A stretch of 6,425 nt of DNA, from the NCBI GenBank assembly GCA_028712345.1, contig JAQTQF010000109.1:1-6425 (forward strand), given 5' to 3'. Both the position numbers and the translations under genes were made by a program. The stretch comes from Phycisphaerae bacterium (lineage in GTDB: Bacteria > Planctomycetota > Phycisphaerae > Sedimentisphaerales > UBA12454). Of the stretch, positions 1-6,268 are shown piece by piece. Within the stretch, counting starts at the first letter, position 1, and each line of letters opens with the position of its first letter. The notes under the pieces are model-generated. The model was not told the origin of the DNA. It did no database searches and worked only from the letters and a program-made list of their open reading frames with translations.

Positions 1-393
1 GTCACGGCAAGGCAGGGGACTGAAAAATTGGCTATTGTTGCTTACGGCAGTATGACCATTGAGGCTTTAAAAGCCGCTGAAATCCTTACGACCGATAATA
101 TCGATGTAAATGTTATAAATGCCCGCTTTGCGAAACCGTTAGATGAAAAAATAGTTTCATTATTGAACAAGGGATTTAGTATAATAACTGTTGAGGACCA
201 TACTGCCGCGTGCGGATTTGGCTCAGCGGTTCTTGAAGCGGCGGCAAAGGCTGGTGCTGATGCCTCGAAAATAACGGTGCTCGGTATTAATGATGAGTTT
301 ATAAAAGCTGACAAGAGATATGCTCAGCTTGATACTTGCGGTATTAGCGCGGGAAAAATTTTCGATACTGTGAAAAAGATATTAAGGCCTTGA
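1..393 (+). CDS. dxs: 1-deoxy-D-xylulose-5-phosphate synthase, C-terminal part (partial, 5' end outside window)
   Basis: The frame is open from base 1 and codes for the last 130 residues before TGA at 391-393. Dxs condenses pyruvate and glyceraldehyde-3-phosphate with thiamine diphosphate to make DXP, the first step of the MEP isoprenoid pathway, in the cytoplasm. The visible part is the transketolase C-terminal domain: AIVAYGSM, then INARFAKPLDE, then TVEDHTAACGFGSAVLE. The final stretch, VLGINDEFIKAD followed by CGISAGKIFDTVKKIL, matches the 'lGipD.Fi.hG...Gld..gi' ending typical of Dxs rather than of transketolase or of the pyruvate dehydrogenase beta subunit. The TTG at 28 is internal, not a start, because the same frame continues upstream to the window edge. 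The thiamine-binding and catalytic N-terminal domains lie outside the window. nadK follows after 10 nt, suggesting cotranscription. Confidence 0.93.
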   Translation, partial: VTARQGTEKLAIVAYGSMTIEALKAAEILTTDNIDVNVINARFAKPLDEKIVSLLNKGFSIITVEDHTAACGFGSAVLEAAAKAGADASKITVLGINDEFIKADKRYAQLDTCGISAGKIFDTVKKILRP

Positions 394-403
394 AAAAAGT
401 GTA

Positions 404-1273
404 ATGATTATGTCAGAAAACTCTCACAAACCAAGATTGATTATTTTTGGTGATACCAGGCGGAACTTTGTGGCCGAGGCGATTGAGGACTTCACAAAGT
501 TTGCTGCCGACAAAGCCGAAATACTTGCAAACTGTTTTCGAGGAGACTGCATTGACAATGTTATCAAGGATGCGGATTTTGCCGTTGTCTTCGGCGGGGA
601 CGGTACGATACTTTCAGCCGCGAGAGACTTGAGTAGCAGAAGCGTTCCCGTAATCGGCGTTAATGTCGGCAGGCTCGGTTTTCTTGCTGAGTTCAGCGTT
701 GATGATATTAAGAAACTTTTTGGCAGACTCGTAACGGATCCGTCTCTTATAGAAAAACGAATGATGCTCAAATGCACCGTTGCCAATAAAGGCAAAGAAA
801 AGCTTAGTTCGACAGCTATAAACGAGGTGGTGATAAATGCCGGGCCTGATTACAAAATGGTGGATTTAAAAATGACTGTCAGGGGTCAGGGTCTTGCCGA
901 TTGTATAAGCGATGGCGTTATAATATCAACGCCTACCGGCTCGACGGCATATAATCTTTCTGCCGGCGGGCCGATTCTCTCTGCCAATCTTTCGGCGATA
1001 GTGATAACCCCGATATGTCCGCATACTCTAAGTTTCAGACCTATCGTAATAAGCGCCGACAGCAAGGTTGAGATTATTCCGCAGAGAATCAACAAAGGTA
1101 CTAATGTAATGCTCGACGGTCAGATACTGAGCCCTCTCGAAATCGGTGATGTTGTTATGGTAGAAAAGCATAACGGAACATTTCAAGTGGTCAATAACCC
1201 GCTGCGAACTCAGTGGGATACTCTTGCCGGGAAATTAAACTGGGCTCAGAAGCCCAAATACAAGCGGAAATAA
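404..1273 (+). CDS. nadK: NAD kinase
   Basis: NAD kinase phosphorylates the 2'-hydroxyl of NAD to make NADP in the cytoplasm. The 289-residue product has the usual length and the family motifs in order: FGGDGT at 63-68 with the catalytic Asp66, NVGRLGFLAEF at 87-97, the Asn-Glu pair at 140-141 in AINEVVI, SDGVIISTPTGSTAYNLSAG at 169-188, ITPICPHTLSFRPIVI at 201-216, and DGQ at 238-240. The basic tail (LAGKLNWAQKPKYKRK) resembles the 'LR.KL.W' ending common in bacterial NadK. Two in-frame ATGs, 404 and 410, are possible starts; neither has a clear Shine-Dalgarno sequence, the upstream stretch being A-rich. The gene starts 10 nt after dxs and ends 13 nt before the next gene, so it is probably translated from a shared mRNA. 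Functional linkage with dxs is plausible because the next MEP enzyme, Dxr, uses NADPH. Confidence 0.95.
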   Translation: MIMSENSHKPRLIIFGDTRRNFVAEAIEDFTKFAADKAEILANCFRGDCIDNVIKDADFAVVFGGDGTILSAARDLSSRSVPVIGVNVGRLGFLAEFSVDDIKKLFGRLVTDPSLIEKRMMLKCTVANKGKEKLSSTAINEVVINAGPDYKMVDLKMTVRGQGLADCISDGVIISTPTGSTAYNLSAGGPILSANLSAIVITPICPHTLSFRPIVISADSKVEIIPQRINKGTNVMLDGQILSPLEIGDVVMVEKHNGTFQVVNNPLRTQWDTLAGKLNWAQKPKYKRK

Positions 1274-1286
1274 CGGAACTGTTATA

Positions 1287-2732
1287 TTGAAGAGACATAA
1301 AAACAAAAAAATACTTATCATAGTTTTGCAGGTTCTGACAATTGTATTTTTCAATAGGCTGTCCTTTGCGCTCAGTGACGGCATAGGTAATCCTACTGTA
1401 CCGGCCAGCAGTACTCAGAGAGGACTGATAAAATCTCCGGCTCTGCCCGGCAACAGCAGCGGCCAGGTTACCGCCAGCAGCACCCAGGACGGGATGCACT
1501 TTCGCGGGCTTATTCCTTATAGGGAATCGGCGGATTACAATCCGCCTATCGGCTATGAAAATTTGAATTTATACTTAAATCGTGCTTCGGCAAATCCGTC
1601 GAGGGCACAGAAACCTTTGCAAATTTATTACCCAAAAGCAGCTGGCTCGGCTTCTCTGGATGGGACAGAAGCGATTTTAACACATCCGAATATTAATAAT
1701 GGAATCGGCGGCTATGAAGCGTCCGAAATGCCAGAGACTTCACAAATAGCAGCCGGTACGCCTTTGTATGATTACAACAAAACAAGGCCGTTGAGCTATG
1801 ATTCAGCTGACCTTGAAAGAGTGATAACTTATGACCTTTTACAGCAGAAAAACAAAGATGAGTTAACCCGTGCCCTGCAGAAAGCAGGTGAAGAGGCGAG
1901 TAAAACTGTATCCGAAGAAGATGAAAAACCACAAAGCAGTCCTTTGACATACAAACCGATAAGACCAGTAGAGCAAACAATTGAGCCGGTAAAACCTGCT
2001 CAGCCTGCTCAGCCAGGCAGGCAGCCGATAGATAAAACAGAAGAAAGCACTACTGCCAAAACCGTCTATGAACAAATGCTTGAAGAGCTTACAGCGGCAG
2101 CCCTGCAAAATCAGAAAGCTGATAAGCAGAAAACTAAGGAGCCCAACCAGAGTCCCGCCCGTAAGCCGCAGGATGAGCCGAGAAAACCCACTGATTTGAG
2201 AAGTCCATATTCGCAAATAGACGAAAAGACTGCCGAAGCTGTTGTCGGAATACATAAAAGTTTTGCGACTAAGTCGAAAGATAAGTTCAATTATTATATG
2301 CGTTCAGCCGAGGAATTTTTGCGTCAGGGCAAATATTACCGTGCCGCCGACGCTTATACCCTTGCTGATATTTATAAGCCGAACGATCCGCTTGCTTTTG
2401 CAGGCAGGGCGCACGCCCTGTTTGCATCGGGAGAATATATGTCCAGTGCATATTTTCTTTCCAGGGCGATCAGTATTTTTCCGCAGTATGTCAAATTCAA
2501 AATTGATTTGAATGCAATGATACCGGACAGGGACAGGCTTGAGAGCAGAATCGCCGATATAAAACTGTGGATTGAGCGGACAAATTCGGCCGAGCTGAGT
2601 TTCCTGTTGGCCTATATTTATTATCAGCTTGATAAAATTGATCTTGCCGCCGAGGCGATAAAAGTTGCTTCTGAAAAAATTCCGGATAGTGTTTCGATAA
2701 CAGCCCTTAAACAGGCAATAGAAAAAAAATAA
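1287..2732 (+). CDS. Exported TPR-repeat protein of unknown function
   Basis: I do not recognise this 481-residue protein as a named family. The N-terminus has a basic start (MKRHKNKK), a hydrophobic core at about 9-22 and a likely signal peptidase I site after LSFA (residue 28), so it is probably exported. Residues 29-115 are Ser/Pro/Asn-rich with a duplicated ASSTQ motif (40-44 and 63-67) and the phrase MHFRGLIPY at 70-78. Residues 205-305 are a low-complexity Pro/Lys/Gln/Glu-rich, probably disordered linker. Residues 331-400 form two TPR-like repeats (AEEFLRQGKYYRAADAYTLA; HALFASGEYMSSAYFLSRAI), and a third lies at about 434-467 (LLAYIYYQLDKIDLAAEAIK). The start is TTG, preceded by CGGAA about 9 nt upstream; it is the only start that keeps the whole signal peptide. 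It sits 13 nt from nadK and 13 nt from dinG in the same operon. TPRs suggest a periplasmic or envelope scaffolding role, which is inference. Confidence 0.85.
   Translation: MKRHKNKKILIIVLQVLTIVFFNRLSFALSDGIGNPTVPASSTQRGLIKSPALPGNSSGQVTASSTQDGMHFRGLIPYRESADYNPPIGYENLNLYLNRASANPSRAQKPLQIYYPKAAGSASLDGTEAILTHPNINNGIGGYEASEMPETSQIAAGTPLYDYNKTRPLSYDSADLERVITYDLLQQKNKDELTRALQKAGEEASKTVSEEDEKPQSSPLTYKPIRPVEQTIEPVKPAQPAQPGRQPIDKTEESTTAKTVYEQMLEELTAAALQNQKADKQKTKEPNQSPARKPQDEPRKPTDLRSPYSQIDEKTAEAVVGIHKSFATKSKDKFNYYMRSAEEFLRQGKYYRAADAYTLADIYKPNDPLAFAGRAHALFASGEYMSSAYFLSRAISIFPQYVKFKIDLNAMIPDRDRLESRIADIKLWIERTNSAELSFLLAYIYYQLDKIDLAAEAIKVASEKIPDSVSITALKQAIEKK
1404..1487 (+). repeat. Imperfect 15-bp direct repeat coding for ASSTQ
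   Basis: GCCAGCAGTACTCAG at 1404-1418 and GCCAGCAGCACCCAG at 1473-1487 differ at two bases, both in third codon positions, and both encode ASSTQ. They lie just after the signal peptide of the TPR protein. The silent differences suggest the peptide motif is kept by selection rather than being a fresh duplication. Confidence 0.7.
1995..2012 (+). repeat. Tandem 9-bp repeat in the Pro-rich linker
   Basis: CCTGCTCAG occurs twice in a row (1995-2003, 2004-2012) and encodes the PAQPAQ step of the disordered linker of the TPR protein. The two copies are identical, which is consistent with recent slippage in a tolerant region. Confidence 0.75.
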
Positions 2733-2736
2733 CAGC

Positions 2737-2740
2737 GGAG
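2737..2740 (+). promoter_or_regulatory. Ribosome binding site deciding the TTG start of the helicase gene
   Basis: GGAG at 2737-2740 lies 5 nt before TTG at 2746 and within the 13-nt gap after the TPR gene. It supports this TTG as the real start; no ATG lies close by in that frame. Confidence 0.65.
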
Positions 2741-2745
2741 CTGAG

Positions 2746-4713
2746 TTGATAGATTTTGTCGTGCAGGATGATTTTGACGCCGAAAGGATATTTGCTTCTG
2801 CCGGCGTTCTTGCCGCAGGTTTCCCTGCGTATGAGGAAAGAGACCAGCAAAAACAAATGGCATCAGCGGTCTATGATGCATTCAAAAACCATTCTCATCT
2901 TGCGGTTGAAGCTGGTACCGGCATCGGCAAAAGTTTTGCCTACCTGATACCGGCGATAGAGACAGCCAAACAGCAAAAGTGTAGAATTCTCATAAGCACA
3001 TATACAATTACCCTGCAGGAGCAGTTGATAAACAAGGACATTCCGTTTCTGGCCCGATTGCTTGATAATTGTTTCACCGCTGCTCTGGCCAAAGGGCGCA
3101 ATAATTTTGTCTGTCTGCGGAGGCTTGAATTTGCAGTAAGAAAACAGCAGGGCCTTTTCGATAGTGATACCGCACAGCTTAGCCGACTGAATAACTGGGC
3201 AAAGCAAACCAAAGACGGTTCATTGAGTGATATTGCTTTTTCGCCGTCGTTGCAGATTTGGCATTCTGTTATGAGCGAACATGGCAATTGCAAGAGCAGA
3301 AAGTGTCCACATTTCAACAAATGTTTATATTGGCGCAGCCGTCGAAGACTTGAAACCGCCGATATTATTGTTGCAAATCACGCACTGCTGTTTAGCGACC
3401 TTGTTTTAAGGCAGCAGGGCGTTTCACTTCTTCCCGATTACCGCTTTGTAATTATTGATGAAGCCCACAACATTGAGCATGTTGCCGAGGAGCATTTCGG
3501 GCTGAATATAAGCGATAGAAGGGTTTCGTTTATTCTCAACGGTCTGTATAACTATAGGACAAAGAAAGGCTTTCTTGCCAATACGGAATATAATCAAGCC
3601 GTCGAATTGGTAAAATCCTGTCAAGAGTCTGGAGCTGATTTTTTCAAGACAGTTGATAGATGGATTGAATCGGGAAAAGGCAACGGCAGAACAAAGCCCG
3701 GATTCGTATCAGATTGTCTCAGTGAGCCGGTCAAGAAATTAAGATTAAACCTTTCAAAACTTGCAGGCCAAAGTACGGATGCCGATGAACAGTTTGAACT
3801 TTTGCGTTTTACTGAACTGCTGAGCGGACTGGAAACTGATTTGAAAAATTTTCTTTCGCATCAGGACAAAGGATGCGTTCACTGGGTTGAGTCGGAAAAA
3901 AATAAAAGAAAAACTATTATTCTGCGAAGCGCCCCGATAGATCCCGCTGAAAATATTAAGAAATGTTTATTCGACGAATTCAAGTCGGTAATTCTCACAA
4001 GCGCCACTCTTTGTGCCGGTTCGGCACAAGATGGGCAGAAATTCAATTACTTCGCTGAGCGAATCGGACTTGAAAAATTCAGCAAATTAAAACTTGGTTC
4101 GCCTTTCGATTATCAAAGACAGGTAACGATGTATATTGAGCCAGATTTGCCGGAGCCTAATAACCCAGCCTTTGCCGATGCAGCGGTGGAGAAAATAAAG
4201 AAATATATAAAACAAACCAATGGCAGTGCGTTCGTGTTGTTCACCAGTTATCAGATGCTGGAACAATTTGCAGAGTTGCTTGCCGACTGGTTCAGGGAAA
4301 ATAATATTGAGCTGCTCGTGCAGGGCTCAGGACAGGACCGGGCCGAGCTTTTGCGGCGATTCAAAGCCGCCCCCGGCAGGGTTCTTTTTGGCACGGACAG
4401 TTTCTGGCAAGGCGTTGATGTCCCCGGAGCGGCATTGAGTAATGTCATTATCGTCAAATTGCCCTTTGCCGTGCCAACACATCCACTGACTCAGGGCAGG
4501 ATTGAAGATATCAGGGCAAAAGGACAGAATCCTTTTTTTAGTTATCAGCTTCCGGCGGCGATTATAAAATTCAAACAGGGCTTTGGCAGACTGATAAGGA
4601 GCAAAACAGATACTGGCATAGTTGTTATTCTGGACAGCAGGATTTTGAATAAAAACTATGGCAGAGAATTTATTGCCGCGATAGAAAAATGCAGGATTGA
4701 AATAGCAGGTTAA
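2746..4713 (+). CDS. dinG: DinG/XPD-family ATP-dependent DNA helicase with 4Fe-4S cluster
   Basis: This is a superfamily 2 helicase of the DinG/YoaA/XPD group, expected to unwind DNA 5'-to-3' and to resolve R-loops, forks or damaged structures. Motifs over 655 residues: R32-x2-Q35-x2-M38 (Q-motif-like), Walker A EAGTGIGKS at 55-63, Ia STYTITLQEQL at 84-94, four cysteines C123, C182, C187 and C193 (last three spaced Cx4Cx5C) as the 4Fe-4S ligands, IVANHALLFSDL at 208-219, DEAH at 238-241, LTSATL at 417-422, FVLFTSYQML at 496-505, GTDSFWQGVDVPG at 549-561, and the arginine-finger motif VI QGFGRLIRS at 611-619. It has no N-terminal exonuclease domain as in the Bacillus-type DinG, so it is the shorter DinG/YoaA form. 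The start is TTG. Whether the true equivalent is DinG or YoaA cannot be settled by eye. It is the last gene of the plus-strand operon. Confidence 0.92.
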   Translation: MIDFVVQDDFDAERIFASAGVLAAGFPAYEERDQQKQMASAVYDAFKNHSHLAVEAGTGIGKSFAYLIPAIETAKQQKCRILISTYTITLQEQLINKDIPFLARLLDNCFTAALAKGRNNFVCLRRLEFAVRKQQGLFDSDTAQLSRLNNWAKQTKDGSLSDIAFSPSLQIWHSVMSEHGNCKSRKCPHFNKCLYWRSRRRLETADIIVANHALLFSDLVLRQQGVSLLPDYRFVIIDEAHNIEHVAEEHFGLNISDRRVSFILNGLYNYRTKKGFLANTEYNQAVELVKSCQESGADFFKTVDRWIESGKGNGRTKPGFVSDCLSEPVKKLRLNLSKLAGQSTDADEQFELLRFTELLSGLETDLKNFLSHQDKGCVHWVESEKNKRKTIILRSAPIDPAENIKKCLFDEFKSVILTSATLCAGSAQDGQKFNYFAERIGLEKFSKLKLGSPFDYQRQVTMYIEPDLPEPNNPAFADAAVEKIKKYIKQTNGSAFVLFTSYQMLEQFAELLADWFRENNIELLVQGSGQDRAELLRRFKAAPGRVLFGTDSFWQGVDVPGAALSNVIIVKLPFAVPTHPLTQGRIEDIRAKGQNPFFSYQLPAAIIKFKQGFGRLIRSKTDTGIVVILDSRILNKNYGREFIAAIEKCRIEIAG

Positions 4714-4736
4714 GATTTGGTTGCATAAAGCGAATT

Positions 4737-4755
4737 AATCGTCGGCAAAACGATT
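4737..4755. repeat. Small inverted repeat in convergent intergenic gap
   Basis: AATCGT (4737-4742) and ACGATT (4750-4755) form a 6-bp stem with a 7-nt loop. It directly abuts the larger hairpin at 4756, so the two could stack in RNA from either strand. It is short enough to be chance. Confidence 0.35.
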
Positions 4756-4795
4756 TGACGGGCGGTTTTCGGTCTTAGCCGCTTACCGCCCGTCA
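4756..4795. terminator. GC-rich hairpin, possible terminator between convergent genes
   Basis: TGACGGGCGGT (4756-4766) pairs perfectly with ACCGCCCGTCA (4785-4795), an 11-bp stem with an 18-nt loop that can itself close by CGG/CCG (4770-4772, 4779-4781). It lies 43 nt after the helicase stop and 80 nt beyond the Hpt-like gene's stop on the other strand, where a terminator is expected. There is no T-tract on the plus side and only AAATCGTTTT on the minus side, so it is not a canonical intrinsic terminator. It might stabilise mRNA 3' ends instead. Confidence 0.5.
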
Positions 4796-4874
4796 GCCGA
4801 GTTGAAATGGAGCCAATGTTTTTAGCGAATATTGGTTCGGAATAATTCCTGGTTGTGATTATTGCACATTTGCC

Positions 4875-5210
4875 TTAGGCGACAACTGCCGAAAATTCCT
4901 CAATTTGTAATCTTTGTTCCAACACTGTCGAATCGATGGACTTTATCATCTGCTCGAAAGCCTGTTTGAGTTTTTCTGCAAGGTTCACCGCCACAGCGGT
5001 TTTTTGTTCTCTGGCAGCTATGACAATATTTTTAATCTCTTCTGTAAAGCCGGCAAGCTGTGCCCTGTTGCTGCAGGCCATCAATTTTGTCGCAACTTTC
5101 TCCACTGTCGCCAAATCGTTCGCTTCCACAGCGTCAAGTATGCCGTCAATGCACCTTGGAGCGGCGCTGACGAACATTGACAATGCGGTGTACAGATTTA
5201 TACCATCCAA
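4875..5210 (-). CDS. Small helical protein resembling an Hpt domain but lacking the phospho-histidine
   Basis: The 111-residue product (start TTG at 5210, MDGINLYTALSMF) is predicted all-helical and has no confident named family. Its layout resembles an Hpt domain: LYTALSMFVSAAPRCIDGIL, then DAVEANDLATVEKVATKLMACS, then ending with NLAEKLKQAFEQMIKSI. In Hpt proteins the second helix carries A-H-x-L-K-G; here the matching place reads A-T41-K-L-M-A, so the phosphorylated histidine is replaced by Thr and the Lys-Gly are lost. It could therefore be a non-phosphorylated partner, or an unrelated helical bundle. A longer frame reaches TTG at 5303, but that start lies inside the stem of the upstream terminator and its extra 31 residues are AT-rich hydrophobic sequence, so I prefer 5210. 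TTG at 5243 is another option. A weak GAGAAG (5225-5230) precedes 5210 at a rather long distance. The response regulator gene lies upstream on the same strand, across the terminator. Confidence 0.7.
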   Translation of the reverse strand: MDGINLYTALSMFVSAAPRCIDGILDAVEANDLATVEKVATKLMACSNRAQLAGFTEEIKNIVIAAREQKTAVAVNLAEKLKQAFEQMIKSIDSTVLEQRLQIEEFSAVVA

Positions 5211-5291
5211 ATTGATTAGCTTTTCTTCTCTTTTTTGATTCAAAATAATACCAACCAATAAAATCCAATATAATATAATTACCAGTTCAAA
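5211..5291 (-). promoter_or_regulatory. AT-rich leader likely holding the promoter of the Hpt-like gene
   Basis: Between the terminator T-tract and the preferred TTG start, the minus strand is very AT-rich, with TATTAT at 5245-5250 as a possible -10 element and no good -35 at the right distance. Since the terminator should stop transcription from upstream, a promoter is expected here. The exact boxes are not certain. Confidence 0.3.
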
Positions 5292-5323
5292 TAAAAAAAG
5301 CACAACTTTTCTATCAGTTGTGC
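5292..5323 (-). terminator. Intrinsic (Rho-independent) terminator after the response regulator gene
   Basis: On the minus strand GCACAACT (5323-5316), an 8-nt loop, and AGTTGTGC (5307-5300) form a perfect 8-bp stem followed at once by seven T residues, then ATTT. This is the textbook layout. It lies about 90 nt after the response regulator stop and before the Hpt-like gene, so the two genes are separate transcription units. It also argues against translation from the upstream TTG at 5303, which falls in the stem. Confidence 0.88.
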
Positions 5324-5355
5324 CTTCTGCTTACCAGCCTTAGTGCCGCACGCAA

Positions 5356-5367
5356 AGGCGAACGCCT
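5356..5367. repeat. 12-bp perfect palindrome-like hairpin in the response regulator 3' UTR
   Basis: AGGCGAACGCCT can fold as AGGC/GCCT with a GUUC (minus) or GAAC (plus) tetraloop. It lies in the 89-nt stretch between the response regulator stop and the terminator, so it would be in the 3' untranslated part of that mRNA. Confidence 0.4.
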
Positions 5368-5412
5368 ATTATCCTATCTGCCCGTTTATTATCGGCAAGT
5401 TCCCATAAAACA

Positions 5413-6159
5413 TTAAATATTTTTTGCTTTTTTCAGTAATTGTTCCAGTTTGATTCTGAGCTGGCCCAGTTCCTTCGATTTGAAAGAGCTTTTGGTTTTT
5501 TCAAGAGCCCTTACAGCATCCGACAGGCCTTCGACAAGTTCTGTAAGTCTTGGGCAATTCAGGAGATTACATATCGGCGGTTCGTCCCCCTTGTCTGTCA
5601 GTATAGTTGTCAGATTTTTTACATCCCGGAAGGCTGCACTTATATTTATCAAGGAAAGATCTAAAAAATTCTTTATAGAGGCGGAAAATGTTCTGTGGTT
5701 CTTCTTTTCGAGCACATTCTCAATATCCTGCATTTGCTTCTGCCAGTCTTTGAGCCGGTGTTTGGTGTTGGAAATAGTCTGGAAAAGATTTTGTCGCCTG
5801 ATTGCCTCGGCGACATTTCTTTTAAGCTCTTCGAAGTCTATCGGCTTAACCATATAGGCGGAGACCGGAAGCTGAATAGCTTCAATCGCTGATTTTTGGG
5901 AAGGGAATGCTGTAACAAGAATCGCAGCGGTACCCTTTGAGATATTATTCAATTCCCTGATAAGTTCAAGATCGGGATTCCCCGGCATCTTGATATCAGC
6001 AATGAGCAGATCATAGGAAGTCTCGCGGAGTTTTTTAACAGCCGCCTGAGCGTCCTGAACGCAATCACAGTCATATCCCTGTTGGCGAAGGAGTTCTGCG
6101 GTTGATTCCCTAAAGGTCTGCTCGTCATCAGCGAGTAATATTCTTCCAATAGCGGACAT
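5413..6159 (-). CDS. Response regulator: REC domain plus coiled-coil/uncharacterised C-terminal tail
   Basis: The 248-residue protein begins with a complete receiver domain (about 5-122): acidic pair D11-D12 in LLADDEQ, phospho-acceptor D55 in LLIADIKMPG, T83 in ILVTAF, and K105 in MVKPIDFEEL. All residues needed for phosphorylation are present, so a cytoplasmic histidine kinase or phosphorelay is expected to act on it. Residues 123-155 look like a charged helix or coiled coil. The tail (156-248) has no helix-turn-helix, AAA+, GGDEF, EAL or HD-GYP motif. It contains CNLLNCPRL (C197, C202) and then TKSSFKSKELGQLRIKLEQ. I read the tail as a protein-interaction or signalling module of unknown type, not a DNA-binding output. 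The ATG start has an excellent ribosome binding site. The mRNA ends at the terminator at 5292-5323. No kinase gene is in the window; the Hpt-like gene downstream is the only candidate partner seen. Confidence 0.9.
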   Translation of the reverse strand: MSAIGRILLADDEQTFRESTAELLRQQGYDCDCVQDAQAAVKKLRETSYDLLIADIKMPGNPDLELIRELNNISKGTAAILVTAFPSQKSAIEAIQLPVSAYMVKPIDFEELKRNVAEAIRRQNLFQTISNTKHRLKDWQKQMQDIENVLEKKNHRTFSASIKNFLDLSLINISAAFRDVKNLTTILTDKGDEPPICNLLNCPRLTELVEGLSDAVRALEKTKSSFKSKELGQLRIKLEQLLKKAKNI

Positions 6160-6163
6160 CTAT

Positions 6164-6170
6164 CTCCTTT
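6164..6170 (-). promoter_or_regulatory. Strong Shine-Dalgarno of the response regulator gene
   Basis: The minus strand reads AAAGGAG followed by ATAG and ATG (6159-6157). It is the best ribosome binding site in the window and fixes the start. No convincing -35/-10 pair is visible in the 109 nt between this gene and the recombinase stop. Confidence 0.8.
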
Positions 6171-6243
6171 CAGCTTGTAACATCCAAACCAACTGTGAAT
6201 CGCCCTGCACCGAACCCGTATAACCTCAGAAAACTCAATAGCA

Positions 6244-6264
6244 CTGCCATTTTTGGCCTGGCAG
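6244..6264 (-). terminator. Hairpin just after the recombinase gene, possible weak terminator
   Basis: CTGCCA (6244-6249) and TGGCAG (6259-6264) form a 6-bp stem with a 9-nt loop, 4 nt beyond the recombinase stop on the minus strand. What follows on that strand is TGCTATTGAGTTTT, not a clean T-tract, so termination would be weak and read-through into the response regulator gene is possible. Confidence 0.35.
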
Positions 6265-6268
6265 AAAA

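Noticed and set aside
424..795. 123-codon minus-strand frame opposite nadK
   Set aside because: The NAD kinase motifs on the plus strand account for this DNA; the antisense product has no family features.
1863..2255. 130-codon minus-strand frame opposite the TPR gene
   Set aside because: It mirrors the low-complexity Pro/Lys/Gln linker on the coding strand and shows no recognisable domain.
4813..4835. CCAAT...ATTGG inverted repeat in the convergent gap
   Set aside because: The stem is only 5 bp, AT-rich, with a 13-nt loop, too weak to call.
4839..4849. GGAATAATTCC palindrome near the end of the Hpt-like gene
   Set aside because: An 11-bp palindrome with a one-base centre in AT-rich DNA is easily chance, and it is not near a promoter.
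5211..5303. N-terminal membrane anchor on the Hpt-like protein (hydrophobic residues encoded from TTG 5303)
   Set aside because: The start sits in the stem of a strong terminator, and AT-rich non-coding DNA read in frame naturally gives Leu, Ile, Phe and Tyr codons.
5450..5857. 135-codon plus-strand frame opposite the response regulator gene
   Set aside because: It is antisense to a clear REC-domain gene, is Ser/Phe-rich without motifs and has no ribosome binding site.
6160..6268. tRNA gene or attachment site next to the recombinase
   Set aside because: No cloverleaf, no GTTCGAATC-like T-arm and no direct repeat pair could be found in this gap; an att site may lie beyond the window.
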